Of a DNA stretch of 32,228 bases, positions 16,173 through 23,272 are shown in pieces. The DNA is from an uncultured Clostridia bacterium. Its GTDB lineage: Bacteria > Bacillota > Clostridia > TANB77 > CAG-508. Under the pieces are notes generated by a model. It did not search any database, was not told the DNA's origin, and saw only the letters and a list, made by a program, of their open reading frames with translations. The position numbers and the translations under genes are program-made. Position 1 is the first letter of the stretch. Each line of letters starts with the position of its first letter. The DNA is taken from assembly GCA_947627935.1 (NCBI GenBank), contig CANQXY010000014.1, forward strand, positions 1-32,228, read 5' to 3'.

Positions 16173-18179
16173 TTAATTTGTAATTTCTTCAAAATATTCA
16201 TTTATTCTTAACATTAATTCTTGTTTTACTTCTTCTGGTGTCATATTTTCAACCTGTGCACCTGCCACAGTTATATGACCTCCACCGCCAAGTTTTTCTA
16301 GTATAATCTGTACATTTATATCTCCTATTGAACGTCCGCTAATACATACCTTATCTCCTGTTTTTCCTATAACAAATGATGCTGTTATATCTCCTATTGT
16401 TAATAATTCATCTGCTGCTTTTGCACATATTAAACTAGAATCTTTATCTTCTTTATCATAAATTGAAATTCCTATAGTTCCATTTGTAATCTCTGCAGTT
16501 TTAACAATTTCAGAAATTTTATTATAATCTTCTAATCCACTTTGGAACCATTTTTTAACTTTTATTATATCTACTCCACATTTACGTAAATATGCTGCTG
16601 CTTCAAATGTTCTAACACCTGTTTTAAATGTAAAGTTTTTTGTATCCATCATTATACCTGCATATAATCCTTCTGCCTCTAATGTTTTTAATTCTACTTT
16701 TGTTTCTGCATATTGTAAAAGTTCTGTAACTAATTCAGCAGCTGATGAAGCATATACTTCTTGGAAAGTTAATATACTTTGTTCAATATAATCTGCACTT
16801 CTTCTATGATGATCTATTATAGCTATTTTATTTGTTTTATCTAATAATTGTGGTTCTTCTACATAGTTTATTTTGTGAGTGTCTACAACTATAAGTAATG
16901 TATCTGAATCTATTTTATTTAATGCAGTAGTTGCATCTATTAAAACCTTTTTATATTCTTCTTCTTTTTCTAAACTTTCGATGAAATTTTCAAGTGTTAC
17001 TCCTTCTGTATTTGCAACAATGTATACATCTTTATCTAGACTTTTTACTAATCTATATAATCCTAAACTAGAACCTAATGAATCTATATCTGGATTTGTA
17101 TGTCCCATTATCATTACTTGACTTGCTTCTCCAATAAGTTCTTCCAAAGCATGTGCTACTGTTCTTGCCTTTACTTTAGTTCTTTTTTCAATTTCTTCTA
17201 CTCTTCCTCCAAAGAATTGATATTTACTATTTTCTCTAATTGCTGCTTGATCTCCACCTCTACCTAAAACTATGTCCATAGTAGCTAATGCAGATTTATA
17301 TTTTTCTTTATCTGATTGTCCATCATTTGATACTGCTATACTTAATGTTAATTGTACTTTTTCTTTTGTGTTTAGTTCTTTTATTGTATCTAAAATACTA
17401 AATTTATCTTCTTTAATATCTTCTAGGTATCTTTGTTCAAATATATATACATATGTATCTCTATCTGATTTTACAATAATACCATTTGTTTTATTTGCCC
17501 ATTCATATATGTTTTTTTCTATTTCTGCCATAATTTGTGTTTTATCGTCACTATCAATAATTTGCATAATTTCTTCATAGTTGTCTACTCTTATAATTCC
17601 AACACAAGTTTTTGAATTGTTGTATTCTTCTTGTAGCTTTACATTTTCAGTTTCATCTATGAAATAAAATACCATCATATATTCTTTTATATTCTTTTTA
17701 GATTTAGTATATTGCCCTAATACCTTATAATCATATTTTCCTATTTTTATTTGTTTTAATATAGATCTATCTTTCTTATTTTTATTTGTTTGTATTTCTT
17801 GTTTAACATCTAATATTAAATCATTAATATAATTATTTATATCTATATTTGCAAATTCAGATATGAATTTAGAACTTCTCCATACTACATTTCCATCTGT
17901 TTCAACAATTATAAGTGGAAATGGTGAATTTATTAAACTACTTTTTGCTGTTGAATCTACTGTCATAGTTAAATCTTGTAATTGTTCTGATATTTCACTT
18001 TTCCTTTTATTGTTTGCAAAATATGTATACCCAAGTACTAATGTATATATTATAACTGATGGTATTATTAAATTCCTATTTAAAAAACATATAATTAATA
18101 ATAAAATGAAAATTATTACTAAATATATTTTTGTTCTAGATACAAGACTATCTAACATTTTTATATTTTTATTTGACAT
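16173..18179 (-). CDS. gdpP: c-di-AMP phosphodiesterase GdpP-like (DHH/DHHA1)
   Basis: 668 aa with the GdpP/YybT layout: two membrane segments near 17-34 and 38-55, a PAS-like domain (about 80-185), and a degenerate GGDEF domain (about 190-330). In the GGDEF domain the signature has become GRGGDQA, so no cyclase activity is expected. The DHH domain carries MGHTNPDIDSLGSS and IDHHRR, and the C-terminal DHHA1 domain has GGGGHITVAGAQ. The family hydrolyses c-di-AMP to pApA and so affects potassium, osmotic and wall homeostasis. All DHH metal ligands appear present. It heads the gdpP-rplI-dnaB group behind a good promoter. Confidence 0.95.
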   Translation of the reverse strand: MSNKNIKMLDSLVSRTKIYLVIIFILLLIICFLNRNLIIPSVIIYTLVLGYTYFANNKRKSEISEQLQDLTMTVDSTAKSSLINSPFPLIIVETDGNVVWRSSKFISEFANIDINNYINDLILDVKQEIQTNKNKKDRSILKQIKIGKYDYKVLGQYTKSKKNIKEYMMVFYFIDETENVKLQEEYNNSKTCVGIIRVDNYEEIMQIIDSDDKTQIMAEIEKNIYEWANKTNGIIVKSDRDTYVYIFEQRYLEDIKEDKFSILDTIKELNTKEKVQLTLSIAVSNDGQSDKEKYKSALATMDIVLGRGGDQAAIRENSKYQFFGGRVEEIEKRTKVKARTVAHALEELIGEASQVMIMGHTNPDIDSLGSSLGLYRLVKSLDKDVYIVANTEGVTLENFIESLEKEEEYKKVLIDATTALNKIDSDTLLIVVDTHKINYVEEPQLLDKTNKIAIIDHHRRSADYIEQSILTFQEVYASSAAELVTELLQYAETKVELKTLEAEGLYAGIMMDTKNFTFKTGVRTFEAAAYLRKCGVDIIKVKKWFQSGLEDYNKISEIVKTAEITNGTIGISIYDKEDKDSSLICAKAADELLTIGDITASFVIGKTGDKVCISGRSIGDINVQIILEKLGGGGHITVAGAQVENMTPEEVKQELMLRINEYFEEITN

Positions 18180-18207
18180 ATATCTCTCCTTATATTTTAT
18201 CTATTAT

Positions 18208-18236
18208 ATTTTACTTCTAAAAGCCTTATTTGTCAA
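18208..18236 (-). promoter_or_regulatory. gdpP promoter
   Basis: TTGACA (18231-18236) and TAAAAT (18208-18213), spacer 17, minus strand, about 30 bp before the gdpP start. GGAGAG serves as SD. Confidence 0.7.
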
Positions 18237-18264
18237 GAAAAATGAGATTAATCAATAATATTAA

Positions 18265-18288
18265 AGAAGTGGCTATTTAACCACTTCT
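18265..18288 (-). terminator. terminator of the phosphodiester glycosidase gene
   Basis: Inverted repeat AGAAGTGG / CCACTTCT, loop of 8 nt, followed on - by TTTAATATTATT. It separates this gene from the gdpP promoter. Confidence 0.75.
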
Positions 18289-18298
18289 ATTAAAATAT

Positions 18299-19483
18299 TT
18301 AATTATATTTATTATTATTTGTTGTATTAGTATTAAAATTGTTTGTAGTATTTTGATATTTATCATCTTCATCATCTTTTTCATCTTTTTCTTTAGTTAA
18401 TATAAATCCTGTTGAAATAAATCTTGTTTTGTGAGCTCCTGTACTGTCTATAGGGTCATTGATAATTTCTCCATTTACATACATTACACTAGATGTTCCT
18501 CCATCTAGATTTGCTGCATTATATGCTCCATAATTTTCCATTATTTCAATTAAATCATTCATATCAGCACCAGGTCTTTTTACAGTTCTTCCATCAATTA
18601 CTAAAAATAGTACTATTCCATCTTTTCTTTGTCCTATAACTGTACGAGGTGCAGTTCCCCATCCACCATTTCCTAATACCTCTGAAGATTTTCCATTAAC
18701 TATTAAAAATGGTCCAAATGTAACAGCATCACGTATTTTCATTTCTTTAGCCTCTTTAACAGTCATTTTACCTAGTACTAATTTATTATCTTCTGTAAAT
18801 CCAATTAACCCTCCTGAACCTGTGTATGTATTAGCTGTAATTAATTTGCCGTCTGCAAATGTTATTCCAAGTGGATTTGCACCATTACTGTTGTAGTTTG
18901 GATCAATAAATCCTCCTCCGTTTATTGCTACTAATGCATCATTGTCTTCTGCCATTTTCTTTAAATATTGACCTGACTTTCCTAGTTTTTTAGTCACGAT
19001 GGTCTTTACTCTAGAAGGATCATATATTACTGCTAGATATCCTGTATATCCTTTACCTTCTATATCTATTATTTTATAATCTTCATTTTCTGGATCTTTT
19101 TCTAGTATTTGTCTTTCATACTCATTTGCATATTCTATTGGTTTATTTTCATCTTCTATAATTACAGTAAGTGTCGGATCTGTAACTTCATCAGATTCTG
19201 CTACTCTATTTTTATTTAATACTTCTTGTATTGTCTCGTCACTATAAAACCATGTAGCAAGATATTGATGTGTCATTGTTGTCATTGCTGTTGTTATAAG
19301 CCATTCCCTAAATCCAGGATATGGCCCATATAATAAAAATCCTAATGTTGCACATCCGATTATAAATAAAATTATAAATGTAGTTAATATTTTCTTAAAA
19401 ACTGATTTTTTCTTTCTATGTTTTCCATGTTTTGGGCTTTCTTTATAATTTACTTCTTCTCTTTCTAATACAATATTTTCCAT
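18299..19483 (-). CDS. membrane-anchored phosphodiester glycosidase (NAGPA-like) family protein
   Basis: 394 aa. A basic cytoplasmic N-terminus (KHGKHRKKKSVFKK) is followed by one membrane segment near 29-50 and an extracellular domain. The core motifs belong to the phosphodiester glycosidase / NAGPA (DUF2233) family: INGGGFIDP, GPFLIVNGK, GTAPRTVIGQ, VIDGRTVKRPGADMNDLIEIM and NLDGGTSSVMYVNG. Relatives are annotated as exopolysaccharide-related or as phosphodiester alpha-GlcNAcases. The substrate is unknown; a wall or surface polymer is an inference. The C-terminus is a low-complexity Asn/Thr tail. The gene is monocistronic, with an AGGAAG site before the ATG and a terminator after the stop. 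Confidence 0.88.
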   Translation of the reverse strand: MENIVLEREEVNYKESPKHGKHRKKKSVFKKILTTFIILFIIGCATLGFLLYGPYPGFREWLITTAMTTMTHQYLATWFYSDETIQEVLNKNRVAESDEVTDPTLTVIIEDENKPIEYANEYERQILEKDPENEDYKIIDIEGKGYTGYLAVIYDPSRVKTIVTKKLGKSGQYLKKMAEDNDALVAINGGGFIDPNYNSNGANPLGITFADGKLITANTYTGSGGLIGFTEDNKLVLGKMTVKEAKEMKIRDAVTFGPFLIVNGKSSEVLGNGGWGTAPRTVIGQRKDGIVLFLVIDGRTVKRPGADMNDLIEIMENYGAYNAANLDGGTSSVMYVNGEIINDPIDSTGAHKTRFISTGFILTKEKDEKDDEDDKYQNTTNNFNTNTTNNNKYN

Positions 19484-19557
19484 GTTAATCTTCCTTTTTA
19501 TTTATTCTCATTTTATTATATAATATTTACATTTACTTTCATATGTAAAATATTTCC

Positions 19558-20112
19558 TTATATATTAAAGAAATATGATGCTTCTAAGTCTGCTTCATGT
19601 AGTAATAATGCTAATGGATATTTTTTATATGCTAATCCTATTGTTTGATATAATTCTTTTGGTTCTGTAAATCCCATATGCCAACGTATGCAATACTTTT
19701 CTTCTGGTGTTAATTTTATGTATTCTGTTAGCATCATAACTGATTTTTCTCCATGTCCATATGGTATTGTATCATCAATAGTATAATATGGCACTTTTTC
19801 CCATTCGCCTAAACTATTTTTTGCATTTCTATAATCTACTTTATAATAATTTGCTTTACATATATCATGTAATAGACTAATTATTTTTATAGTATCCTCA
19901 GAAACTTGCATATCTATAAAACAATTTTTAACTTTATAATTTAATATTTCATATACCTTCATACTGTGTTCTAATAAACCACCTTCATATCCTCCATGGA
20001 ATCTAGTACTTGCAGGTGCTTTAAAAAAGTCAGTTTTTTCTATAAATTCTATTAAATCTTCCATTCCTTCTCTATTTATACTTTTTAATAATTCAATAAA
20101 TTTATCTTTCAT
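19558..20112 (-). CDS. HD-domain phosphohydrolase
   Basis: 184 aa. A full set of HD-superfamily metal ligands is visible: His49 (GLLEHSMKV), His82-Asp83 (SLLHDICKA), His120 (PYGHGEKS), His145 (IRWHMG) and Asp175 (LHEADLEASY). Such small HD proteins are phosphohydrolases or phosphodiesterases on nucleotides or nucleic acids; the substrate is unknown. No membrane segment is present. It starts with an AAGGAG site. An exact Spo0A box lies 13-19 bp upstream of the ATG, between the promoter region and the SD. Confidence 0.85.
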   Translation of the reverse strand: MKDKFIELLKSINREGMEDLIEFIEKTDFFKAPASTRFHGGYEGGLLEHSMKVYEILNYKVKNCFIDMQVSEDTIKIISLLHDICKANYYKVDYRNAKNSLGEWEKVPYYTIDDTIPYGHGEKSVMMLTEYIKLTPEEKYCIRWHMGFTEPKELYQTIGLAYKKYPLALLLHEADLEASYFFNI

Positions 20113-20124
20113 TTTTCTCTCCTT

Positions 20125-20131
20125 TTCGACA
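20125..20131 (-). promoter_or_regulatory. Spo0A box (exact) before the HD gene
   Basis: TGTCGAA on the minus strand, immediately upstream of the AAGGAG ribosome binding site of the HD-domain gene. A bound Spo0A here would act as a downstream roadblock. Confidence 0.45.
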
Positions 20132-20202
20132 TGTTTTATTTTAACATAAAAGTAATTATATTAAAAGTATATTTATTAAAAAAATAAATAAAGTAATAAA
20201 AA

Positions 20203-20237
20203 TATAATAAATCCTGCAATCTACAGGATTTATTATA
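20203..20237 (-). terminator. terminator of the orphan duplicated-domain gene
   Basis: A 14-bp perfect inverted repeat (20203-20216 / 20224-20237), core AATAAATCCTG, 7-nt loop, with a minus-strand tail ATTTTTATTACTTT. Confidence 0.8.
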
Positions 20238-20286
20238 CAAGAGTCCCTATTTTTTGTTTTGTTTAAATATACTCTTTTTAGATTAA

Positions 20287-20748
20287 TTATTGAACAACTT
20301 GCCAATCTTCCGGATTTGCATAAGCAGGTTTTAAAACTTTTATTTCACCGTCAATTTTGATTACCATATGATACTTAGAAGCAGAAACTAAAACCGGATA
20401 TTCATGCATAAAAGGACGTTCATCAAATGGTGTTGGATTTATCCTTTTTATCTTTTTCCCTCTCCACTTATTAAGTTCATTGTTTTTAGGTCTTAAAGCT
20501 TTTTTATACGTAATCCAGCTCCTATCTGTGAATTCGATAGGTAATACTATAGGCTTAGTATTAAATTTTTTGGATTCAAGATGTTTTTCTTTACATATAA
20601 TACACCCATCATATGTAAATCCCAACAATATTATTGGAGAATCAGTATAACTCCAGTCATTTGTTTCTGTTGTTGGTCTTACCCGAAGTATCTCTAACCC
20701 AACATATTTTTTTAAGCTGTTAATAATTTTCTTTTTTGATTTTTTCAT
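20287..20748 (-). CDS. orphan protein with two copies of a small beta-type unit
   Basis: 153 aa, not recognised. A basic N-terminus (MKKSKKKIINSLKKY) is followed by two related units 80 residues apart: residues 17-78 and 97-149. Aligned without gaps over the first 37 positions they share G-x-x-I-x-R-(V/I)-x-P-T, then Pro after 11 residues, three aliphatics, Tyr and Ile. Each unit also ends with VL(P/K) and a Trp (78 and 149). Unit 1 has a CIIC pair (49/52) that unit 2 lacks. The pattern suggests a small beta-barrel duplicated in tandem. The frame extends to 20799, but the ATG at 20748 has the GGGGGAG site 8 nt before it. It has its own promoter, a palindrome and a terminator. The base composition is visibly less AT-rich than its neighbours (CCG, CGT, CGG present), a hint of transfer. 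Confidence 0.75.
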   Translation of the reverse strand: MKKSKKKIINSLKKYVGLEILRVRPTTETNDWSYTDSPIILLGFTYDGCIICKEKHLESKKFNTKPIVLPIEFTDRSWITYKKALRPKNNELNKWRGKKIKRINPTPFDERPFMHEYPVLVSASKYHMVIKIDGEIKVLKPAYANPEDWQVVQ

Positions 20749-20784
20749 AATATTCTCCCCCTTTTGGTGTTTAATATTTTTGTC

Positions 20785-20800
20785 AATGCTAGTTAGCATT
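20785..20800. promoter_or_regulatory. palindrome, possible operator in the leader
   Basis: AATGCTA GT TAGCATT, two perfect 7-bp arms with a 2-bp centre, located between the predicted start of transcription (about 20839) and the SD of the orphan gene. The 2-nt centre is too short for a good RNA hairpin, so a dimeric protein binding site is more likely. Confidence 0.5.
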
Positions 20801-20845
20801 ATGTGAATTGTTTAAAATAATATACTATGTTTTGCTACATTGAAT

Positions 20846-20874
20846 ATTATAGCATATTTAACATAACATTGCAA
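20846..20874 (-). promoter_or_regulatory. promoter of the orphan gene
   Basis: TTGCAA (20869-20874) and TATAAT (20846-20851) with a 17-nt spacer, minus strand. It predicts a leader of about 90 nt containing the 20785-20800 palindrome. Confidence 0.7.
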
Positions 20875-20905
20875 ACTATACATCTAATATAATAATTAAA
20901 ACAAA

Positions 20906-20938
20906 AGAAAATTAGAAAAACATAATTTCTAATTTTCT
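20906..20938 (-). terminator. sigH terminator
   Basis: A 13-bp perfect stem, AGAAAATTAGAAA / TTTCTAATTTTCT, 7-nt loop, minus-strand tail TTTTGTTTTAATT, just past the sigH stop. Confidence 0.8.
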
Positions 20939-20948
20939 CTTAAATAAT

Positions 20949-21617
20949 TTATTTTGTTAATTTATTATTTTCATCATTTTCAATATTATTTCTTATTTTT
21001 AAAGCTTTTTTTCTTATTCTTTGAATTGCTGTATCAATAGATTTTACTTTACTTCCTAATTTTTGTGCAATCATTGCATAAGATTTACCTTGTTTATATT
21101 CTTCTAATACTTTTCTTTCAAAATCACTTAAACTTTCATCTATTTTTCTTTCTATTAGTGAATAGTATTCCTTTTTAGCTATAATTTCTAAAGGATCATC
21201 AACTGTTTTTGTATCTAATACTTCAATCATACTTGTATCTTCATTATCTTCATATGCTGATGCATTCAAAGAAACTGATGAATTAAGTGGAATATGTTTT
21301 TGTCTGTTTGAATTTTTAACTGCTGTAATAAGTTGTCTTTCTATACATAAATTTGCAAATGTTTTAAAAGAATTCTGTTTTTCTGAGTCAAATGATTTTA
21401 CTGCTTTATATAATCCTATATATCCTTCTTGTATCATGTCATCTCTTTCAGCACCTATCATAAAAAATTTATTTGCCTTCATATTAACAACATCGTTATA
21501 TCTTGCAATTAGGCAGTCTAAGGCACCATTATCTTCAGATTGAATTATTTCAATTAATTTTTCATCTGTCATATCTATGTAATTATTGTCTAAACGAAAC
21601 AATTCTTCGTTTGCCAT
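20949..21617 (-). CDS. sigH: RNA polymerase sigma factor, SigH (Spo0H) type
   Basis: 222 aa. Sigma-70 region 2 carries RDDMIQEGYIGLYKAVKSFD and NSFKTFANLCIERQLITAVK. Region 4 carries FERKVLEEYKQGKSYAMIAQKLG with a helix-turn-helix. The region between (RQKHIPLNSSVSLN) is characteristic of SigH of Bacilli and Clostridia, and region 3 is absent as expected. SigH directs early sporulation and transition-state genes, including spo0A. The start has a perfect AGGAGG 7 nt upstream, and there is a consensus sigma-A promoter. It is monocistronic between murI and the orphan gene. Confidence 0.92.
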   Translation of the reverse strand: MANEELFRLDNNYIDMTDEKLIEIIQSEDNGALDCLIARYNDVVNMKANKFFMIGAERDDMIQEGYIGLYKAVKSFDSEKQNSFKTFANLCIERQLITAVKNSNRQKHIPLNSSVSLNASAYEDNEDTSMIEVLDTKTVDDPLEIIAKKEYYSLIERKIDESLSDFERKVLEEYKQGKSYAMIAQKLGSKVKSIDTAIQRIRKKALKIRNNIENDENNKLTK

Positions 21618-21646
21618 TTTGTTCCTCCTATAATGAATATATTTGT

Positions 21647-21675
21647 ATTATATTAGCAAAATGGCTATATGTCAA
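21647..21675 (-). promoter_or_regulatory. sigH promoter
   Basis: TTGACA (21670-21675), 17-nt spacer, TATAAT (21647-21652), minus strand: a full consensus sigma-A promoter abutting the murI stop codon at 21685. Confidence 0.85.
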
Positions 21676-21684
21676 TATTTATAG

Positions 21685-22469
21685 CTATATTTCTTCTATT
21701 TTTATGTCATATTTTAAAATATTATTAGCTATTTTTTTAAAATTTTCCTCTGTTTTTGTCAAATATATTATTTCTTTGTCTTTTTTTGAAACATTTTGTA
21801 AATTATTATCCTTTAAAAACTTCTGTACATAATTTGCAACTGTGTAACCTGTATTTATTAATTGAGTGTCATATTGCATTTCTTCTTTTATTATCTTTTC
21901 ATATATTGGATAATGTGTGCAACCTAGTATTATTTTATCAATATTGTTTTGCTTAAATGGTTTAATATATTTTTTTATAGCATCTCTTCCTTCTTTGCTT
22001 AGCGCTCTTCCTTCTTCTGCAATTGTTGCCATCATTGGACAAGCTTTGTTAATTACTATAATATTTGGTATTTTTATTTTTAATTCTTTTTCCCACGCAC
22101 CATTTTTTATTGTGCCTTCTGTTGCCATTACTCCTATCTTTTGTATATTTTTTTCTTTTATATAATCGACTGTTGGCTCTATTATTCCAATAATAGGAAG
22201 ATCAAATTCCTTTTTTAATATTTCTAGTGCTTGGCTTGTAGCTGTCCCACATGCTATAATTATTAGTTTTACCTTTTTTTGAATTAATAGTTTTGTATTA
22301 TCTCGTGCAAATTTTATTATATCTAATTTTGATTTATCTCCATATGGAAAATTTTTAGTATCACCTAAATATATTAAATTTTCATTTGGTAAAATTTTTT
22401 TATTTGTTCTAAAACTGTTAATCCTCCGACACCTGAATCAAAAATTCCTATTGCATTATTATTTTTCAT
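21685..22469 (-). pseudogene. murI: glutamate racemase, one-base frameshift in an A7 run
   Basis: Read from the ATG at 22469 (AGGAG nine bases upstream), the frame encodes MKNNNAIGIFDSGVGGLTVL, EQIKK and then meets TAA at 22374 after 31 codons. The continuing MurI sequence is in the -1 frame: ILPNENLIYLGDTKNFPYGD and onward without a stop to 21685. The break is the seven-A run (plus-strand T7, 22395-22401). One extra A, or a -1 shift on A AAA AAA, gives an intact racemase of 261 aa. Both catalytic Cys (about 74 in ACGTAT and 184 in GCTHYP) and the Asp in FDSG are kept. The first Cys motif has Gly where Asn is usual. MurI makes D-Glu for peptidoglycan and is generally essential. A sequencing error, slippage expression and true inactivation are all possible. 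Confidence 0.88.
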
Positions 22470-22508
22470 TTTTATTTTCTCCTATTAATATTTTCTTACA
22501 ATATTTTA

Positions 22509-22515
22509 TTCGACA
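22509..22515 (-). promoter_or_regulatory. Spo0A box (exact) at the murI start site
   Basis: TGTCGAA on the minus strand, about 5 bp downstream of the predicted -10 of murI, so it covers the expected transcription start, the position of a repressor site. Confidence 0.5.
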
Positions 22516-22519
22516 TTTA

Positions 22520-22547
22520 TTTATATATACTATTTTTTTATCGTCAA
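22520..22547 (-). promoter_or_regulatory. probable murI promoter
   Basis: TTGACG (22542-22547) and TATAAA (22520-22525), 16-nt spacer, minus strand, about 50 bp upstream of the murI ATG. Confidence 0.5.
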
Positions 22548-22617
22548 CTTTATACTTTTTTCTACATATTATATATTAAGCAATTTTAAATTGCAAAAAA
22601 GAAAGGAAAGATTATTT

Positions 22618-23064
22618 ATGGAAATGGATGAAAAAAGACCAATTTGCCCAAAGTTAGACATCGATGGTTTTATTGAAAAAGGAAAAGAATTTGATGTAGA
22701 TATTACTCTTCCTGAAGATAACAGAGAAGTAATATATGGTATAGTAAAAAATTGTTATAAAGAACCTGTTGAAGATGCTGTTGTAAAATTACTTGAAGTA
22801 GTATGTGACTGTGGTAAAGAAGAAAGAAAACCAGTAACTCATACTTTTACTGATGAAAATGGCGAGTTTGTATTTGGACCTCTTTGTCCTGGTAAAGAAT
22901 ATGCTTTAGAGATATTTGTAAATGAAGTAAAGCATGTAAAAATTTGTGCTAAATGTCATCATGAAGGAAAATGTTTAAAAGCTATGAAATGTGATAAATG
23001 TGATTGCGTAATTGATGATGATTGTGATAAACCTTGTCAAGACAAACCTAAATGTGATAAATAA
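22618..23064 (+). CDS. cysteine-rich protein with carboxypeptidase-regulatory-like domain
   Basis: 148 aa from the ATG at 22618 (AAAGGAAAG 7 nt upstream); the frame extends to a TTG at 22591 that has no SD. Residues about 37-108 form a beta-sandwich of the carboxypeptidase-regulatory / prealbumin-like type (VIYGIVKNCYKEPVEDAVVKL, THTFTDENGEFVFGPLCPG). The tail 109-148 is packed with cysteines. There are fourteen Cys in total, nine of them after residue 109, in patterns such as CAKCHHEGKC and CDKCDC. There is no signal peptide or membrane segment, so a cytosolic or mother-cell protein is likely. A metal-binding or cross-linked spore-coat-like role would fit the composition but is a guess. It is monocistronic with a strong terminator. 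Confidence 0.8.
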   Translation: MEMDEKRPICPKLDIDGFIEKGKEFDVDITLPEDNREVIYGIVKNCYKEPVEDAVVKLLEVVCDCGKEERKPVTHTFTDENGEFVFGPLCPGKEYALEIFVNEVKHVKICAKCHHEGKCLKAMKCDKCDCVIDDDCDKPCQDKPKCDK

Positions 23065-23071
23065 CTATTAT

Positions 23072-23097
23072 AAAAAGCGGCTAAAAGCCGCTTTTTT
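23072..23097. terminator. bidirectional terminator
   Basis: A GC-rich stem, AAAAAGCGGCT / AGCCGCTTTTTT with loop AAA, the strongest terminator in the window. It ends the Cys-rich gene (+) and the convergent 47-aa gene (-). Confidence 0.9.
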
Positions 23098-23103
23098 GCA
23101 TTT

Positions 23104-23247
23104 TTACATTATTCCCATTTTTTTTGCAAATTGTTTTCCCTTTTTCATCATTTTTTTCTTATTCATCATATTGTTTCCTTCACTATACATCATTAAAACT
23201 CCTGCAGATATTAAAGTTCCTATCATCATACCTTTTATAAATTTCAT
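23104..23247 (-). CDS. 47-aa methionine-rich small membrane protein
   Basis: Begins MKFIKGMMIGTLISAGVLMM and ends KKMGIM. Residues 3-20 form one short hydrophobic segment with small residues (a GxxxxxxxAG-like face), followed by a very basic, Met-rich tail. Eleven of 47 residues are Met and there is one acidic residue. The ATG has a perfect AGGAGG 8 nt upstream, which together with the terminator directly after the stop is the main support for a real gene. It resembles other tiny YtxH- or DUF-type clostridial membrane peptides only in general build; I do not recognise a family. Confidence 0.65.
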   Translation of the reverse strand: MKFIKGMMIGTLISAGVLMMYSEGNNMMNKKKMMKKGKQFAKKMGIM

Positions 23248-23272
23248 TTTTAATTCCTCCTAATAAAATTTT

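Noticed and set aside
22395..22401. dnaX-type programmed frameshift with SD stimulator in murI
   Set aside because: The heptamer fits, but the GGAGGA is about 21 nt upstream, not 10-14, and no strong downstream hairpin was seen. Kept as slippage or sequencing error, not claimed as a dnaX-like signal.
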